DNA from: Kineococcus sp. NBC_00420
GTDB lineage: Bacteria; Actinomycetota; Actinomycetes; Actinomycetales; Kineococcaceae
DNA length: 64,000 bases
Direction: 5' to 3'
NCBI RefSeq assembly: GCF_036021035.1
Contig: NZ_CP107930.1
Coordinates: forward strand, 1,178,001-1,242,000
Position 1 is the first letter of the stretch. Each line of letters starts with the position of its first letter. Position numbers and translations under genes: made by a program. Of this stretch, positions 27,706 through 35,944 are shown piece by piece. Under the pieces are notes generated by a model that saw nothing but the letters and a program-made list of their open reading frames with translations, was not told the origin of the DNA and ran no database searches.

Positions 27706-28644
27706 ATGCAGCCCGCAACGGTCGGACGACTCGGCCTCGTCGTCCACCCCGTGCGCGACACCTCCGCCGAGGCCGACCTCGTGGTGGCCTGGGCCGCGGA
27801 GCACGGCAAGGAGGTCGTCGGGCTGCGGACCGACGTCACCCGGCTGCCCGCGGGAGTCCTCGGGGTGGGCGAGGACGAGTTCGCCTCCACCGTCGACGCC
27901 GTCGTCAGCCTCGGTGGGGACGGCACGATGCTGGGCGCGCTGCGCCTCGTCGTCGCCCGCGGGGTGCCGGTGCTCGGGGTGAACCTCGGTCACCTGGGGT
28001 TCCTCGTCGAGCTCGAACCCCGCGAACTGCCCGGCGCGCTGGAGCGCATCGCCGCCGGGGACTTCACCGTCGAACCCCACCTGTGCCTGCGCACCGAACT
28101 GCGCACGGGCGACACCCTCGAGCAGGCCGTCGCCTTCAACGACATCGCCCTGGCCCGCACCCCGGGGCGGGGGACGGTGACGGCCGCGCTGTCGGTCGCC
28201 GGCCAGCGCATCGGCTACCTGCGCTGCGACGCGATCGTCCTCGCGACCCCGACGGGCTCGACGGCCTACAGCTACGCCGCCGGCGGTCCGGTCGTCTCCC
28301 CCGGAGCCGACACCCTGCTGGTGACGCCGGTCGCGCCGATGTCCGGCATCGCCCGGCCCATCGTGCTCGGGGTGGAGGAGACCGTCCGGATCGAACTGCT
28401 GGAGTCCTCCGGGCCGCCCGTCGTCGAGATCGACGGGATCGCCTCCGGCGAGCTGCTGCCGGGGTCGGTCATCGAGGTCCGCGCCGAGCGCGACGCGGGG
28501 CACGTCATCCGCTTCGACGCCGCGGGCCACGGACGCCGGTCCCGGGTGAAGCTCAGCCTGCTCGACCTGCCGCTGCTCCCGGACGAGATGCTCGAGCTCG
28601 TCCCGAAGGAGATGCGGCCCAACGAGTCCACGCGTTCCCGCTGA
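27706..28644 (+). CDS. nadK: NAD kinase
   Basis: A 312-residue ATP/polyphosphate-dependent NAD kinase that makes NADP. The catalytic GGDG is at 70-73 (SLGGDGTML), NDIALAR and ATPTGSTAYSYAAGG line the active site. It lies ten bases after the siderophore ATPase gene and is probably partly co-transcribed with it, while a TAGCGT box seven bases before ATG offers a separate promoter. The usual actinobacterial tlyA-nadK-recN neighbours are absent. Confidence 0.95.
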   Translation: MQPATVGRLGLVVHPVRDTSAEADLVVAWAAEHGKEVVGLRTDVTRLPAGVLGVGEDEFASTVDAVVSLGGDGTMLGALRLVVARGVPVLGVNLGHLGFLVELEPRELPGALERIAAGDFTVEPHLCLRTELRTGDTLEQAVAFNDIALARTPGRGTVTAALSVAGQRIGYLRCDAIVLATPTGSTAYSYAAGGPVVSPGADTLLVTPVAPMSGIARPIVLGVEETVRIELLESSGPPVVEIDGIASGELLPGSVIEVRAERDAGHVIRFDAAGHGRRSRVKLSLLDLPLLPDEMLELVPKEMRPNESTRSR

Positions 28645-28679
28645 CCCGCTGACCCGCGCCGCAGCCTCCCCGGCCCGGA

Positions 28680-29552
28680 TCAGCCGGCGGTGGGGTCGGT
28701 CGTGGGGATCCCGCTGGGCCGACTGAGGGCGGCGTCGGAACTGTCCGAGGTCGGTGTCGCCACGGCGGCGGCGTCCTGCTGAGCGGTCGCCTCGCCCGAG
28801 GACGAACTGCTCGAGGAACTGCTGGACGACGACCCGCTGCCGGTCGGTGACGAGGAACTCGTCGCCGTGCTCCTCGAGGTCGGGTCGTCGGTGGCCGTCC
28901 CGGAGCTCGTCGGGCTGTCGGTGGCCGTCGCGGTGCTCGTCGCGGTGTCCGTGCTGGTCGCGGTGTCCGTGCTCGTCGCGGTCTCGGTCGGCGACGAGGT
29001 CTCGGTGGGGGTCGAGGGCGTGCTGGTGATCTCGTTGCCCACGATCCCGGAGTTCACCGTGGCCGTGGACCCCTGACGCTCCGCGGCGACGCTCTGCCCG
29101 CTCAGCTGCTCGAAGGCGAAGATCCCGCCCACGCTCAGCACGAACGCCGAGACCCCGAGGAGCACCGCGTGGGCCGGCCGGAACCGCTTGCGGGGCGGGG
29201 GAACCGGCGCCGGGGGCGGTGTCGGGTCGTCCTCGCCGGGCACGGGCGGGGCCGGGTCGTCGGGGTGCTGATCCTGGGCCGGCGGGACCGGGGAGGGTCC
29301 GGGGGATCGACCCCGGGCGCGACGGGCGGCCTCGGCGAGCCGTTGCCGGCTCGCGTTGAGGTAGTGCCCGTAGATCGCGGCGGCCGTCGAGGCGATGACG
29401 CTGCCCATCGCCGCGCCGACGAGGGTGCCGTAGGAGCCGAGGCTCTTCAGCCCGGCCAGCAGGAACGCCGAGGTGACGGCCGCGAGGGCGCCGCCGGCGA
29501 TCTGCGCCCAGTTGATGGTCAGGGTGGTCCGCTCAGGGGTCTGTTCGCTCAT
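28680..29552 (-). CDS. Ser/Thr-rich membrane protein, unknown function
   Basis: About 290 residues, not assigned to a family with known function. Residues ~12-60 hold two hydrophobic helices (INWAQIAGGALAAV and GTLVGAAMGSVIAS), then a Pro-rich cytosolic linker (~80-125), a third helix (LLGVSAFVLSVGGIFAF, ~130-148), and a 130-residue extracellular tail made almost only of Ser, Thr, Ala and Pro, including a run of more than ten serines. Such tails are often O-mannosylated and span the wall in actinobacteria. ATG at 29552 or 29564 is possible; neither has a good ribosome site. Confidence 0.65.
   Translation of the reverse strand: MSEQTPERTTLTINWAQIAGGALAAVTSAFLLAGLKSLGSYGTLVGAAMGSVIASTAAAIYGHYLNASRQRLAEAARRARGRSPGPSPVPPAQDQHPDDPAPPVPGEDDPTPPPAPVPPPRKRFRPAHAVLLGVSAFVLSVGGIFAFEQLSGQSVAAERQGSTATVNSGIVGNEITSTPSTPTETSSPTETATSTDTATSTDTATSTATATDSPTSSGTATDDPTSRSTATSSSSPTGSGSSSSSSSSSSSSGEATAQQDAAAVATPTSDSSDAALSRPSGIPTTDPTAG
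28933..28986. repeat. Three tandem 18-bp repeats in the Ser/Thr-rich tail
   Basis: Units 28933-28950, 28951-28968 and 28969-28986 differ by one to three bases. They encode the six-residue repeat TDTATS in the tail of the membrane protein. Copy number may vary between strains. Confidence 0.75.
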
Positions 29553-29671
29553 GCCGTGAGCCATCGTCCCATCCGGTTCCGGTGGGTCCTGGCAAGCCCT
29601 GGGGTGAGTCCTGTGAAGGCTCGCCCCGCCCCCCGGTAGCGGTCGTGATCGCCGTCGGCCAGAGTGTGGCC

Positions 29672-30034
29672 ATGAGCATCCTCGTCCAGGACCTGAACCA
29701 GTGGAAGGGCGCTCCCGTCCTCGACGTCAGCGACGCGAAGATCGGCACCCTCGCCTCGGTCTACGTCGACGCGGCCACCGACGAGTGGCTGTTCGCCTCG
29801 GTCGAGACCGGCCTCATGGGCTTCAAGAAGGCCGTCCTCATCCCGCTGGAGGGCGCGGCCGTCGGCCGCCACGACATCCGCGTCGCCTTCTCCAAGGAGA
29901 ACGTCAAGGCCGCCCCGTCGTTCGGCACCGACGAGGAGCTCGGCCCCGACGACGAGCCGAAGATCTACGTCCACTACGGGATGGACTACGTGCCGCTGGA
30001 CACCCCCAGCGGCCGCCGCCTCGCCCGCCGCTGA
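29672..30034 (+). CDS. PRC-barrel domain protein
   Basis: A 120-residue protein with one PRC-barrel domain (about residues 8-80: VLDVSDAKIGTLASVYVD, then ETGLMGFKKAVLIPLE). PRC barrels occur in RimM and in photosynthetic reaction centres, but stand-alone actinobacterial copies have no proven role; stress or membrane association has been proposed. The carboxyl end is acidic, then basic. ATG at 29672 places the barrel at the amino terminus; no strong ribosome site is seen. Confidence 0.8.
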   Translation: MSILVQDLNQWKGAPVLDVSDAKIGTLASVYVDAATDEWLFASVETGLMGFKKAVLIPLEGAAVGRHDIRVAFSKENVKAAPSFGTDEELGPDDEPKIYVHYGMDYVPLDTPSGRRLARR

Positions 30035-30041
30035 CGCCCCT

Positions 30042-30082
30042 GGCCCGTGGCCTCGCGGTGAACGACCGCGAGACCACGGGCC
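30042..30082. terminator. Bidirectional terminator between PRC-barrel and CNNM genes
   Basis: A 17-bp stem with one C/A mismatch (30042-30059 with 30065-30082) and loop GAACG lies between two convergent stops, four bases from the CNNM stop. It can serve both genes. Confidence 0.8.
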
Positions 30083-30085
30083 GGG

Positions 30086-31138
30086 TCACACCCGGGCGCG
30101 CTGCATGGCGTCGCTGACCTCGCCGACGAGCTCCTCGAGGACGTCCTCGAGGAAGACGATGCCGGTGACGGTCCCGGCGGCGTCCACGACCCGCGCGAGG
30201 TGGGCGCCGCTGCGGCGCATCGACGCCAGGGCGTCCTCGACCTCCTCGGCGTCCCCCAGGGTGCCGAGCTGACGGATCCGCTTCTCCGGCACGGCCTGGT
30301 GGTACCGCTCCGGGTGCTCGTGGGGGTCGGCGTAGAGGATGTCCTTGAGGTGCAGGTAGCCGTGCAGCTCCCCGTCGTGGTCCAGCACCGGGAAGCGCGA
30401 GTACCCCGTCCGGGCCACGAGCGCCTCGACGTCGGCCGGTGACGCGCCGAGCGAGAGCGTGCGCAGCTGCGCGAACGGGACGGCGATGTCGCCGACCGTG
30501 CTCTCGGAGAACTCCAGGGCCCCGGCCACCAGACCACCGCTGTCGTCGAGGGTCCCCTCGCGGCGGCTCTCGGCCACGATGGACTGCACCTCCTCGACGG
30601 TGAACGCGCTGGCGACCTCGTCCTTGGGTTCCACGCCCAGCGCCCGCAGGGCCGCGTTGGTCAGACCGTTCAGCGCCCGGATGACGGGGCCGATGACGCG
30701 CCCGAGGGTCACGAGCGGCGGCGCGAGCAGCAGCACCGCGCGGTCGGGACCGGCGATGCTGAGGTTCTTCGGGATCATCTCGCCGACGACGACGTGCAGG
30801 TACGTCACGATCGAGAGGGCGATGACCAGCGAGACCGGGTGCAGCAGGAACTCCGGCAGGTGCACCGCGTGGAACAGCGGCTCCAGCAGGTGCGCGAGCG
30901 CCGGTTCGGCGACCGCACCGAGGCCCAGCGAGCACAACGTCACGCCGAGCTGGCAGGTGGCCAGCATGAGCGAGACGTGCTCCATGGCCACCAGCGCCGA
31001 GCGGGCCCGGGCGCTGGTCTGGGCCAGCGGTTCGATCTGGCTGCGCCGGGCGGAGAGCACGGCGAACTCGGCGCCGACGAAGAACCCGTTGCCCAGCAGC
31101 AGGACGACGGCGAGGAGCAGCGAGGCCTGGGCGCTCAC
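30086..31138 (-). CDS. CNNM/CBS-pair membrane protein (hemolysin C-like)
   Basis: A 350-residue protein: a CNNM (DUF21) membrane domain with four helices (about 1-180, including GEMIPKNLSIA) and a CBS pair (about 200-340, SRFPVLDHDGELHGYLHLKD and VFLEDVLEELVGEV). It ends after the CBS pair, without the CorC_HlyC domain of its upstream neighbour. CNNM proteins export Mg or Co, but many bacterial ones are uncharacterised. GTG overlaps the stop of the upstream paralogue, suggesting the two form a hetero-oligomer. Confidence 0.88.
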   Translation of the reverse strand: MSAQASLLLAVVLLLGNGFFVGAEFAVLSARRSQIEPLAQTSARARSALVAMEHVSLMLATCQLGVTLCSLGLGAVAEPALAHLLEPLFHAVHLPEFLLHPVSLVIALSIVTYLHVVVGEMIPKNLSIAGPDRAVLLLAPPLVTLGRVIGPVIRALNGLTNAALRALGVEPKDEVASAFTVEEVQSIVAESRREGTLDDSGGLVAGALEFSESTVGDIAVPFAQLRTLSLGASPADVEALVARTGYSRFPVLDHDGELHGYLHLKDILYADPHEHPERYHQAVPEKRIRQLGTLGDAEEVEDALASMRRSGAHLARVVDAAGTVTGIVFLEDVLEELVGEVSDAMQRARV

Positions 31139-32493
31139 CGGGCACCTCCCGCGGCGATGCCGGCGTCGGCGGCCTGGACGGCGTCCGCCAGGGTGATCTG
31201 GCGGGTGCGCAGGCGCAGCCGCTCGACGCGGCGGCCCTCCATCCGCGCGACGCGCAGGACGGCGCCGTCGAGCTCGATCTCGTCGCCGACGGTGGGGATC
31301 CGGCCGAGGCGGGACATGACGAACCCTCCGAGGGTCTCGTAGGCGGGGTCGTCGGGGACCTCGACCCCGGTGGCGTCGCGGACCTCGTCGGGTCGGGCCA
31401 GACCGGGGACGGTCCAGGACGCGTCGCGGTGCTGGCGCAGGCCACCGCGGTCGCGGTCGTGCTCGTCGGAGACGTCACCGACGATCTCCTCGATGAGGTC
31501 CTCCAGCGTGACGACCCCGGCCGTGCCGCCGTACTCGTCGACGACGATCGCGAGCTGCAACCCCTTCTGCCGCAACTGCACGAGCAGCGGTTCGAGGGTG
31601 AGGGAGTCCGGGACGCGGCGCGCGTCGGCCATCAGCGCGGCGGCCGGGACGTCGTGGCGACGGTCCGGCGGGACGGCGACGGCGGCCTTGACGTGCACGA
31701 CGCCCCGGATGTCGTCGTCGTCGTCCCCGGTGACCGGGAAGCGGGAGTGGCCCGTCGTCCGGGCGCGGGAGACGACGTCGGCGGCGGTCTCGTCGAGGCG
31801 GATCGCCTCCATCCGCACCCGCGGGGTCATGACGTCGGCCGCGGTCTGGTCCCCGAAGAGCAGGGACCGGCTGATGAGGTTCGCGGTCCCCTCGTCGAGG
31901 GTCCCCATGTCGGCCGAGCGGCGGACGAGCGCCGCGAGCTCGCGCGCGGACCGCGCGCCGGACAGCTCCTCCTGGGGTTCGACCCCGATGCGGCGCAGGA
32001 ACCAGTTCGCGCTGCCGTTGAGGACCTTGAGCAACGGCCCGGTCGCCCAGGTGAAACCGCGCTGGAGCGGGGCGACGACGCCGGCCGTCGCGAGGGGGAC
32101 GCTGAGGGCGAGGTTCTTGGGGATGAGTTCCCCCACGACCATCGAGAACGCCGCCGCGACGACGACGCTGACGACGCCCGCGACGGAGTCGGCGAGCGTC
32201 TCCCCGAGGCCGAGGGAGGTCAGCGGCCCGTTCAGCAGGGAGGCGAGCGAGGGTTCGGTGAGGTACCCGACGAGCAGGGTGGTGAGGGTGATCCCGACCT
32301 GGGCGCCGGAGAGCTGGGTGGAGAGCGTGCGCAGCGCGGGGAGGACACCGGCCGCGCGCTTGTCGCCGTCCTCGACGGCCTTCTCGACGGTGAACCGGTC
32401 GAGGGTGACGAACGCGAACTCGGCCGCGACGAAGACCGCGGTGCCGAGGGTGAGGACGACCCCGACGAGCAGGAGGAGCCATTCGGTCAGCAC
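31135..32493 (-). CDS. CNNM/CBS-pair/CorC_HlyC membrane protein
   Basis: A 452-residue paralogue: CNNM membrane domain (about 1-190, GELIPKNLALS), CBS pair (about 205-340, SRFPVTGDDDDDIRGV, GVVTLEDLIEEIVGDV) and a carboxyl-terminal CorC_HlyC domain (about 365-440). Probable magnesium or cobalt efflux or a regulator of it. GTG at 32493 is chosen because GGGGA lies eight bases upstream; GTG at 32508 has a ribosome site too close. First gene of a two-gene operon. Confidence 0.88.
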   Translation of the reverse strand: MLTEWLLLLVGVVLTLGTAVFVAAEFAFVTLDRFTVEKAVEDGDKRAAGVLPALRTLSTQLSGAQVGITLTTLLVGYLTEPSLASLLNGPLTSLGLGETLADSVAGVVSVVVAAAFSMVVGELIPKNLALSVPLATAGVVAPLQRGFTWATGPLLKVLNGSANWFLRRIGVEPQEELSGARSARELAALVRRSADMGTLDEGTANLISRSLLFGDQTAADVMTPRVRMEAIRLDETAADVVSRARTTGHSRFPVTGDDDDDIRGVVHVKAAVAVPPDRRHDVPAAALMADARRVPDSLTLEPLLVQLRQKGLQLAIVVDEYGGTAGVVTLEDLIEEIVGDVSDEHDRDRGGLRQHRDASWTVPGLARPDEVRDATGVEVPDDPAYETLGGFVMSRLGRIPTVGDEIELDGAVLRVARMEGRRVERLRLRTRQITLADAVQAADAGIAAGGAR

Positions 32494-32681
32494 GGGTGGT
32501 CCCCGCACGGCTCTCCGGGCGACGCCGGGTGTGGATGGTGACTGGTACTGGGAGGGTCGGAATCGACCCGGGCATCTGAACTCATGGCACCTCGAAGCGT
32601 AGACGAGGGACCCCGGGCCCGCGGCTGGAGCGGCGGGTCGGATTCGCGGTCACGGCCGGGACCCGAGGGGCCCGGAGACGG

Positions 32682-32897
32682 CTAACCGGCGTCCTCCGGC
32701 TCCCGGGAACGCCGGACGTACCAGGCGGCGAGGAAGTAGAGCCCCGCGGCGGTGAAGGCGATCTTGACGAGCAGCATGAAGGAGCCGCCGTCGTGGACCA
32801 CGGTCCACGCCAGCGCGGCGAGGGCCAGGTACACGATCCCGGACCGCTTGGACTGCTCGAGGGTCTTCGTCGCCCGCCACCACGGTCGTCGCGCCAT
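32682..32897 (-). CDS. Small two-helix membrane protein
   Basis: A 71-residue protein with a basic amino end (ARRPWWRATKTLEQSKRSG), two predicted helices (about 21-35 and 39-60) and an Arg/Glu-rich tail, giving an inside-in hairpin. No family is recognised. ATG at 32897. It follows the PAS-GGDEF-EAL gene by about 100 bases in the same direction and could be co-transcribed, or stand alone. Confidence 0.55.
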   Translation of the reverse strand: MARRPWWRATKTLEQSKRSGIVYLALAALAWTVVHDGGSFMLLVKIAFTAAGLYFLAAWYVRRSREPEDAG

Positions 32898-32998
32898 GAC
32901 GACAGTGTGGGGCGTGCCCCGGGGTCGCGACGACCTCGCGGCGGCGCCGGCTCCCCCGACGGGACCCCGACCAGGCTCGACGCGGTGGTCGACGCCGC

Positions 32999-34801
32999 TC
33001 AGGGGTGGGCGCCCGCGGGTCGGGGCCGGCTGAACAGGTACCCCTGGGCCAGGTCGCAGCCGAGCTCGAGAAGGACGTCGCGCTGCTCGGCGGTCTCGAC
33101 CCCTTCCGCCACGCAGTCCAGCCCCAGGGCGCGCGCGAGGTGCACGCAGGCTCCCGCGATCGCCCGGTCGGCGGGACGATCGACCAGGGACTCGACGAAG
33201 GAGCGGTCGATCTTCAGCTCGTGCACCGGGAAGCGCTGCAGGTAGGTCAGGCTCGCGTAGCCGGTGCCGAAGTCGTCGATCGCGATCCGGACGCCCAGGG
33301 CCGCCAGGGCGCTCAGCGTGGTCTCGGCCGCGACCGGGTCGGTCATCAGCGCCGTCTCGGTGATCTCCAGGACCAGTTGCGAGGCCGGCACACCGTGCCG
33401 AGCCAGCGCCGAGGTCACCAGGAGCATGAGGTCGGGGTCGCTCAGCTGCCGGGCCGAGATGTTGACGCTCATCTGGACGCCCGCGCCGCTCGAGGTCCCG
33501 GCCGTGGACTCGGCGGTGGGCTCGGCGTTCCACACCGCGGCCTGCGCGACCGCGGTGTCGAGCACCCAGGCACCGACCTCGCGGATCAACCCGGCGTTCT
33601 CGGCGACGTCGATGAACGCGGCCGGGCCGAGCAGCCCCCGGGTGGGGTGCTCCCAGCGGATCAACGCCTCCACCCCGGTGGTCACCCCGTCGACGAGGCG
33701 GACGCGGGGTTGGTAGTGCAGACGCAGCTGGCCCTCGGCCAGGGCGGCACGCAGCTCCTGGAGCAGCCGCAGGCGGTCCGCGGTCGCGTCCCCGGCCTGC
33801 GGGTCGTGCACGGCCCAGCCGCTGCGGCCGTTGTCCTTGACCCGGTACATCGCGGTGTCGGCCCGGCGGAGGACGTCGTCGGCGGCTCGCGCGGCGTCCC
33901 CGTCGGTCGGCAGGGGGTCGGCGAAGGCGATGCCCGCGCTCGCGGAGAGGACGACCTCCACCCCGTGGACGACGACCGGTGCCGCGAGCTCGGCCAGCAG
34001 GCGGCGGCACAGGGCGACCGCCTCGTCCTCGTCGCGCAGGTGTTCCAGGACGACGAACTCGTCCCCGGCGAAGCGCGCCACGACCGCGCTCTCGCGCACC
34101 GCGGCCCGCAGCCGCGCACCGAGCACCTTCAGCAGTTCGTCGCCGCCGGCGTGCCCGACGCTGTCGTTGACGGCCTTGAACCCGTCGAGGTCCAGGAACA
34201 GCACCGTCGCTCGACCCGGCTCGGCCTCCGCGCTGGCGAGAGCGTCGGTCAGGACCGCCTGCAAGCCGGTGCGGTTCAGCAGGCCGGTCACGGGGTCGTG
34301 GTGGACCAGGTGCTGCAGGTGGCGTTCGGCGACGGCCCGCCGGGCCTCGGACGTCTCCGCCGTCCGCTTGGAGGCCAGCAGCTCCTGCTCGTAGCGGCGG
34401 CGTTCCCGGGCGGCGAAGAGGGCGATCAGGACCGGCCCCGCGCCGGCGGCGGGGGCGCCTGCGTGGTCCAGGGAGGTGGCGCTGAGGAACGCCGCGTGCC
34501 GGACGCCCCCCGCGCCCATTACCTGCACGGCGCTCTCGTCGACGCGTCCGGTGGTGGTCAGCTTCGGCAGGCTGTGCGTGGTCCACACGATGCGGTCGCC
34601 GACCGGCAGCAGCCGGGCGAACACCGTCCCGACGACGTCCTCGCGCGACAGCCCCGACCACGCCGTGAAGGTGTCGTTCGCGGCCAGGACGAGACCGGTC
34701 TCGGGGTCCAGCACGAGGTGGGCGCACGGGGAGTGGCGCCACCACAGCGCTTCCGGCCCGGTGACCGGTTCGATCCAGGTCGCGAGCGCGCGGTCGGTCA
34801 C
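32999..34801 (-). CDS. PAS-GGDEF-EAL cyclic-di-GMP protein
   Basis: A 600-residue soluble protein: PAS-like sensor (about 20-130), a short coiled linker, GGDEF domain (about 165-335) and EAL domain (about 350-595). The GGDEF loop reads AGDEF (245-249), a variant found in some active cyclases; no RxxD inhibitory site precedes it. The EAL site looks complete: EALIRW (378-383), NIS, EITE, DDFGTG, KIDRS, EGVE and QGYLFSRP, so c-di-GMP hydrolysis is likely. GTG overlaps the stop of the RsbQ-like hydrolase gene, so the two are translated as a pair. By analogy with RsbQ/RsbP the hydrolase may make or load the PAS ligand. Confidence 0.9.
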   Translation of the reverse strand: MTDRALATWIEPVTGPEALWWRHSPCAHLVLDPETGLVLAANDTFTAWSGLSREDVVGTVFARLLPVGDRIVWTTHSLPKLTTTGRVDESAVQVMGAGGVRHAAFLSATSLDHAGAPAAGAGPVLIALFAARERRRYEQELLASKRTAETSEARRAVAERHLQHLVHHDPVTGLLNRTGLQAVLTDALASAEAEPGRATVLFLDLDGFKAVNDSVGHAGGDELLKVLGARLRAAVRESAVVARFAGDEFVVLEHLRDEDEAVALCRRLLAELAAPVVVHGVEVVLSASAGIAFADPLPTDGDAARAADDVLRRADTAMYRVKDNGRSGWAVHDPQAGDATADRLRLLQELRAALAEGQLRLHYQPRVRLVDGVTTGVEALIRWEHPTRGLLGPAAFIDVAENAGLIREVGAWVLDTAVAQAAVWNAEPTAESTAGTSSGAGVQMSVNISARQLSDPDLMLLVTSALARHGVPASQLVLEITETALMTDPVAAETTLSALAALGVRIAIDDFGTGYASLTYLQRFPVHELKIDRSFVESLVDRPADRAIAGACVHLARALGLDCVAEGVETAEQRDVLLELGCDLAQGYLFSRPRPAGAHP

Positions 34802-35760
34802 GACGGCGGCCCGGAACGGGTCGCACCGGACGCGTCGTGGCGAGCGTGGCGGTCCAGGTGCGCGCGGAGCGCGGCGGCGGTCTCGGCCGGCGCGCTGATG
34901 TGCGGGCAGTGCCCGGTGGCCTGCAGCGCCACGAGGTGACCGCGCGGCAACGCCGCGGCCACCGCGGCCCCGACCTCCTCCGGGGCCAGGGCGTCGTGGC
35001 GGCACTGCAGCACCAGCGTCGGCTGGTCCACCCGTCCCAGCACGTCCCGGGAGTCGCTGAGGAAGATCGCGCTCGCGAAGGTCGCGGCGGCGTCCGGATG
35101 GGTGCCCAGGAAGCTCTCGGTCAGCTCGGCCTCGAGGTCCGGGGACCCGGGGGTGCCCATGACCACCGGCGCCATCGCCGCGGACCAGGCGTAGTAGTTG
35201 CTGTCCAGGGACTCCAGCAGTTCGTGGACGTCCTCCAGGCTGAAACCGCCGACCCAGCCGCCCGCGGGGTCGTCGACGTAGCGGGGGGAGGGCGCGAGCA
35301 GGGCCAGGGAGGCGAACCGGTCCGGTTGGGCGGCCGCGGCCAGCAGCGCGATCATCGCGCTGACCGAGTGGGCGACCACGTGCACGTCGCGCAGGTCCAG
35401 CGCCGCGCAGACCTCCAGCAGGTCCTGGGCGTACCCGCCCAGCTCGGCGTGGCGCTCGTGGTCGAAGTCGGCCAGCCGGGTGCCCCCGGAGCCGGCGTAG
35501 TCGAACAGGACGACCCGGTGGTCCTGGAAGAAGGGCAGCAGCCGCGTCCAGGCCAGCTGCCCGGCACCGAACCCGTGGGCCAGCAGCAGCACCGGCCCGT
35601 GCGGGTCCCCGACCTCGGTGACGCAGTGCCGGGCCAGGACGGCGGCCGCGTCGGGCACCGTGACCACCGGCTTCGGTGGCGTGCTCGACACGACGCAACC
35701 GGCACGCCGGGGCGGGATCGTTCGCGCGGGGTGGTCGGGAGGGGTGGTCGGGTGGTGCAC
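34798..35760 (-). CDS. RsbQ-like alpha/beta hydrolase
   Basis: About 320 residues. The alpha/beta hydrolase core resembles Bacillus subtilis RsbQ along its length: LAHGFGAGQLAW, FDYAGSG, AHSVSAMI, LLAPSPRYVDD, GGFSLEDV and GHCPHISAP. The catalytic triad is complete: Ser132, Asp256 and His284. RsbQ works with the PAS domain of RsbP to activate the energy-stress response. Here the partner encoded next, with a GTGA overlap, is a PAS-GGDEF-EAL protein. GTG at 35760 has GAGG five bases upstream but gives a ~35-residue extra head; GTG at 35691 is possible. Confidence 0.85.
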   Translation of the reverse strand: MHHPTTPPDHPARTIPPRRAGCVVSSTPPKPVVTVPDAAAVLARHCVTEVGDPHGPVLLLAHGFGAGQLAWTRLLPFFQDHRVVLFDYAGSGGTRLADFDHERHAELGGYAQDLLEVCAALDLRDVHVVAHSVSAMIALLAAAAQPDRFASLALLAPSPRYVDDPAGGWVGGFSLEDVHELLESLDSNYYAWSAAMAPVVMGTPGSPDLEAELTESFLGTHPDAAATFASAIFLSDSRDVLGRVDQPTLVLQCRHDALAPEEVGAAVAAALPRGHLVALQATGHCPHISAPAETAAALRAHLDRHARHDASGATRSGPPS

Positions 35761-35944
35761 GGGAACCTCACGAGTGGTTGGACGTCCAGGTGATCTCGGC
35801 GGGAACCGGCGCCCGGTTGAGCGCGGGACGGCCGGATCACCCCGATGGCCGGTCGTGGGCCGCAGCGCGCGGGTCGATGGGCTCAACGGGCGACCCGGGA
35901 CCGGGAACGCTTCATGACGCGGGGAAGCTTGCCGAACAGCAAGC

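Noticed and set aside
32554-32569. Inverted repeat GGGTCG-GAAT-CGACCC upstream of the CNNM operon as an operator
   Set aside because: Six-base arms are expected by chance at this GC content, and no promoter is visible beside it.
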